Source of the DNA: Typhlomys cinereus
Lineage: Eukaryota > Chordata > Mammalia > Rodentia > Platacanthomyidae
Direction: 5' to 3'
Assembly: GCA_023101885.1 (NCBI GenBank)
Contig: JALPQD010000006.1
Location: forward strand, 13,501,585-13,565,584
DNA: 64,000 bases
Each line of letters starts with the position of its first letter. Positions within the stretch are counted from its first letter, which is position 1. Under the pieces are notes generated by a model, which ran no database searches, was not told the origin of the DNA, and saw only the letters and a list, made by a program, of their open reading frames with translations. A program made the position numbers and the translations under genes. This document shows, one piece after another, positions 60,151 to 64,000 of this stretch.

Positions 60151-61150
60151 GTCTGGTTAGATACGTCTAGCATAACATTATCAAATCAAAATATTAATTC
60201 ACTCAGGACATTAAAAATGTTTTCACCTGAGTTTTATTGGCTACAGTTCAGTAAAAAAAAAGAATCTGGAACTAAAATTTAGATTTAAAAACTTGTCTTC
60301 TCTACATATTGGAGAGCTGAGCTGCTTATTTTTAAACTGCTATTATTATATTATATTGTTACTGTGATATTGACTTTTAATAATTAATAAAGACAACATT
60401 AGTTTTGAAAACATAATGTCCCTCGTTCTGTTATTTATGTAAAAGAGAAGTTGTATGAAGAACTAAAGGAAACTTTTTCACTGTGTATGAAAAATTCATG
60501 ATTATTTCTGAATATAATTGAGTCATCTAGCCTTTCATACTTAAAAGTTACCTTCCTATCAGAAAGAGAAAGTGCAGAAGTAACATTTATCTATTTAGAA
60601 CACTATGAACTAGAAACAGATAAAAGGAAATAAAGAAAACAAAATCATGATAAACACATATGAAGTATATAGCATAAAATTAATCTGCTTAGAGCTTGGA
60701 AGACCAAGAAAAAAAGTTTCAAAGATGTGTGGATTTTATTTTTTAAAATGCTAAATTTAAATTTGTAGGACTGATGGCTACCACTTAAAAATTTAATATC
60801 AAATTCTATGTATAAAACTGATGAATTTGAACTCTCAATTAGAAATTTGATTTAACTGTTAACTCTATTTGTCTTTTAATCCCTACTTCATAGTGTATTA
60901 AGAAGAAAGTAGCTCTGCTTTTCATTGATGATTTTATTTAAACATGAGAACTTCTTAAATGAGTTTGGAATACTGAACTAAATGACTAGAAGAAATTTTT
61001 AAATAAATATTGAGAATTATATTTTCAGAATACTGACAACTTGAAGCTATGAACAATGGACTGAATGACTTAATCTCAAATGTGTGAATTCTTCCTCACC
61101 TGCTCAGTCAAATCCCTGGGATCATATTTCATACCAACTCTTTCTAAGTC
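60151..61150. other. Unannotated AT-rich DNA
   Basis: No feature recognised. Confidence 0.5.
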
Positions 61151-61154
61151 TGAA

Positions 61155-61312
61155 ATTCCATGCTTAGTCTAGTCACAGCACTCATCACACTGCATTGTGA
61201 TTGTTATTTCCATTAAAATGCAGGCTTAGGGCATGAAGTTTGTCTTATTTACCATTACTCCTTCATCTTTAAGACAGCATCTCATGTGTAGAAGGTATGG
61301 CTTAAATATTGG
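61155..61312 (+). mobile_element. L2 LINE 3' end relic
   Basis: 'ccattaaaatgcaggcttag' 'ggcatgaagtttgtcttatt', 'cattactccttcatctttaa' 'gacagcatctcatgtgtaga' and 'ggcttaaatattggt' follow the L2 3' end order (agactgtaagctccatgag, gtttgttcactgctgtatcc, ccagcacctagcacagtgcc, tcaataaatatttg). Confidence 0.62.
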
Positions 61313-61327
61313 TAAAGGTTTATTGAC

Positions 61328-61840
61328 TTTCTTCTGTTTTGATTTATTTCCTTCTCTTTTTTCAGGTTCTTGTTCTAGTTTACAGTAACATGGATGTGTA
61401 CCATTCTGAAAAGCAGGTCTGTAATCCAATTAGAAAGCTGTTGGTTGTCTCCTTGATACTCATGCCGCTATTATACTGGTGGTCACCTAAACATATAGGT
61501 AGAATGACAATACAGCAAACTGCTCTGTAGGTAGTTGTTATTATACCCATAGAATGGGAACTTAAGAGTGGAAATCTTTGGGTCTAAAGCTGGATGAGTG
61601 AAGTGTACATATCAGTAGAGTGGCCTGAAGATAGGTAACTTGATATACCATGGAGGCCTGAGTCCACACAGGAGTAGATAAATCAGAGTGAACACTGAAG
61701 TCCATAAATGCATACAGGCAGGAGGGTGGGAAGGGGTGGGAAGGAATGATAAAGGGAAGGGAAGGGAGTGAGAAGGAGGGAGGGAAGCTAGGATAAATAC
61801 TTAATATGGTTGTAAATGTAGAAAAATAAATAATAATAAT
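61328..61840 (+). mobile_element. Old L1 3' end with 5' inversion
   Basis: 61495-61840 is plus-sense old L1 3' UTR, matching 54980 onward ('cagcaaactgctctgtaggt', 'taccatggaggcctgag', purine tract 61715-61790, A-rich end). 61328-61487 is the neighbouring upstream block but inverted: its reverse complement reads 'atgagtatcaaggagacaac' and 'caacagctttctaattgga', as at 54836-54870. About 20 bp between the two blocks is lost relative to 54540-55720. The arrangement fits twin priming. Confidence 0.85.
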
Positions 61841-62159
61841 AAAATTGGTAATCGGAATGTGGAAAGAATTGTGTTATCATAAATCATCATGATTAATAAA
61901 ATTCACAGTTCATAAAAAACATATTACTAGAAAAAAATCCTTCCAATTTTTAATGGCTAATTAAATCCATATTTGAATCAGATATTTAAAATGGCAGGAG
62001 CTAGAGAATGACAGCTCCCAACAACTGTGTCATTTCTCCAGTGTGACAAGAGATGCTGCAGACACTGCTCCAAACATAGATTCCTCTACTAATCTTATTT
62101 TATGCTGTTTATGAGATTGAAGTACAGGATTGATGACTGGGTTGTACATTTACTATTCT

Positions 62160-62275
62160 ATTATCCCTTTGTTTTCCAATCCATACAGGACACATTATTT
62201 GGTTCACTGCTCTGTATCTAGAGTCCAGGTTATTACCTGACATATACTAAACCTTTAGTAAATACTTGTCAGATA
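62160..62275 (+). mobile_element. L2 LINE 3' end relic
   Basis: 'ttggttcactgctctgtatc' 'tagagtccaggttattacct' 'gacatatac' ... 'tagtaaatacttgtcag' resembles the L2 3' end (gttcactgctgtatccccag, gcctggcacatagtagg, caataaatatttg). Confidence 0.58.
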
Positions 62276-63515
62276 AAGACTTTTAGCAGCAACTTTCATC
62301 CCAAACAGAGGATATTAGGTAGCTAACAGCTACTTTCTACTGCCTTTACTTCAACCTCATCACATGGAAAACTCAGGTGCAAGGCACTTTATATTTGTTT
62401 GTTCCATTTAATTAAAACAATTTAGAAATTTTTAAAAGCAATTCTAGGTACATTGAGGTAGAACCTAGACCACAGGTGGTAAAGCAAAAAGGGGAATAAT
62501 GGGGAGAAATGTTACATAATGCAGGGGAGATGGAGAAATAATATATAGGAAGATCTGAGGAATAACAAACAGCCTTGTAGAGCATGAAGTCAAGACCAGG
62601 ACTACATTGCTCGGTATCTTTTTCTTGGAATCTGTGGTTCTGAACACAGATCTTTTTGTTTTTGGGCAAACACTGAGCCGTCTCTCCAGTCTAATAAACT
62701 ACACTTTAAGTAAAGCCATTATTAAGGAATAAAAAGTCATTAATTAATAAAAATTAGATAACGTATCAACAAATATCTAATATGTTGCCTCTCTAAACAT
62801 CTAGAATATACTACACATATTCTATACAAAGCAGCAAAACAAAGTCTCTGACTATAACCATGTTTAACCATATTTCTATCATCAATTGCCAAGTAGCTAA
62901 TGAATGACAATTTAATAATATAAGTAACAAGTACTAAATGCTAATGAAGCTTACATTTAAAAATCATAAGATATGCATGCCTCCCACTGCACATAAAACT
63001 TTTACAAAAATTCACCCTTTATCAAGGTACATAGTATGTCTCAAAACACACACATACACAAAAACCCTGAAATTATTTTGTCATCTCCTCTAATTGGCAA
63101 CTAAATTTAAATCTCAATAGAAATAGTCCTTTTACCAAAAACTACAAGGTCTGCACAAAGGTGAAGATTAAAGTCAATGTGTATCTCTCTCCTGGGTTTT
63201 TTGGTAACTCATGATCGAAGTCAAACACAGATGCAGCTTCACCTCGAAGACTATCGCCAAATTGAAGCTGTGATCTCCTTTGGTAAATCTACTATTTTTG
63301 TGTGGTTCATTCCTCTAACAGAGTCCTTAGGTCCTGGACTTGCTGGAGATTTCACAAACTTCTACCTAAATCCATAAGGCTGCCATGTGAAAGCCACAAA
63401 ATTATAGCTGTACAGGTGTATGAGCACAGATCTTCAATGCCACCATCTTGCCAATGTTCCTGAGGTACAGTTCTTAGAATCTAACATATAAAGAAAAAGT
63501 ACTTTGAAATTTGAA
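62276..63515. other. Unannotated AT-rich DNA
   Basis: No gene recognised. 62630-62690 ('tgggcaaacactgagccgtc' 'tctccagtctaataaa') resembles the reverse of a B2-type SINE head ('gagacggctcagtg' on the minus strand), so a worn minus-strand SINE may lie at about 62440-62690. Confidence 0.4.
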
Positions 63516-63517
63516 GA

Positions 63518-63665
63518 GTAAACCAGGTATGTTGGCTCAGGTCAGTAGTTACATTGCAAAAGCAAGAGCATGAGAATCATACGGTCAAGGCCCATCTGAA
63601 GTATACATAGTGCATTTGAGGCCTGTATGGACTACCTAAGATCCTGTTTCAAAAAATTAATTAAA
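63518..63665 (+). mobile_element. B1-like (7SL-derived) SINE relic
   Basis: 'aaaccaggtatgttggctca' 'ggtcagtagttacattgcaa' and 'agcaagagcatgagaatcat', 'aaggcccatctgaagtatac' and 'ctacctaagatcctgtttca' 'aaaaatta' follow the B1/PB1 order (gccgggcatggtggc, cctgtaatcccagca, gaggcaggaggatcac, gagttcgaggccagcct, gtgagaccctgtctcaaaa). Old copy. Confidence 0.75.
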
Positions 63666-64000
63666 TAAAAATTAAAGATAAAATTCAATACTTTACAAAA
63701 ATTTTTAGATGATTTCCATTGTCAAGTTCACTGACTTTTTTCTTCTCTTTCCATCATAGAGTAATACTAGGAAGGAAAGTATTCACTTAATGTGACCATT
63801 TCCTATATTAAAATTCTATCTAGTACGTTTTATTCTTATTGATATGCTTGCAGAGATTTATTTATTAACTGTATTTTTCTTTTACTTAAGATAGCATAGT
63901 TTCCAAACTTTTCACATTCCTGCCTAATAATTTCAAGAAACAGATGATTTCAAGGCTTCTACTTGGACATTACATTTACTCTTCAAAAAAAGAGAATGCT

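Overview
This window is mammalian nuclear DNA with no recognisable cellular protein-coding exon, tRNA, rRNA or CRISPR array. It reads as an AT-rich intergenic or intronic stretch whose identifiable content is almost wholly transposable elements and simple repeats. The organism is very probably a rodent. The SINEs start with a B2-like, tRNA-derived head (ggctggagaggtggctcagg, an A box, then a B box like gtcctgagttcggatcc). There are 7SL-derived (B1-like) and B4/ID-like SINE relics, MT/ORR1-type MaLR LTRs, and L1 copies with a purine-rich, G-rich 3' UTR and repeated 5' UTR units. The B2-like head fits mouse-related rodents (Myodonta) and the tail is not that of mouse or rat, so a jumping-mouse or jerboa relative is possible. 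I cannot fix the species.

Layout. 0-3.4 kb: L2 relic, old tRNA-SINE, an L1 3' end carrying a 5' inversion, and a B4/ID-like SINE. 3.7-8.2 kb: a 5'-truncated plus-strand L1 with a 16-bp target-site duplication (TSD), interrupted by a young minus-strand SINE with its own 13-bp TSD. 8.3-16.6 kb: quiet AT-rich DNA with MIR and L2 relics and a 105-bp duplicated segment. 16.6-19.0 kb: a complete-structure ERVL-MaLR element on the minus strand (two LTRs, a primer-binding-like site, 5-bp TSD), itself hit by a short L1. 19-27 kb: quiet, with MIR/L2 relics and small tandem repeats. 27.2-28.5 kb: L1 3' end and two SINEs. 29.5-36.1 kb: a near full-length minus-strand L1 with 5' UTR repeats, decayed ORF1 and decayed ORF2. 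36.3-39.5 kb: SINE, an internally deleted old L1, two LTR-like segments and a large GATA/GACA microsatellite. 39.5-51.9 kb: mostly unannotated, with a young SINE, MIR, MLT1 LTR and an ancient mammalian L1 3' end. 51.9-55.7 kb: an old, 5'-inverted L1 invaded by a younger L1, then another old L1 3' end. 56.4-58.2 kb: two SINEs and an L1 tail lined up between four copies of one target sequence. 58.3-64 kb: MIR, LTR, L2, another inverted L1 and a B1-like SINE.

No genes work together here: every coding-like segment is L1 ORF1 or ORF2 and all are broken by stops, frameshifts or truncation. The main interest is the record of retrotransposition: three L1 copies with twin-priming geometry, one target site apparently used three times, and several nested insertions with readable TSDs. 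Family names are from memory of consensus patterns; no database search was run.
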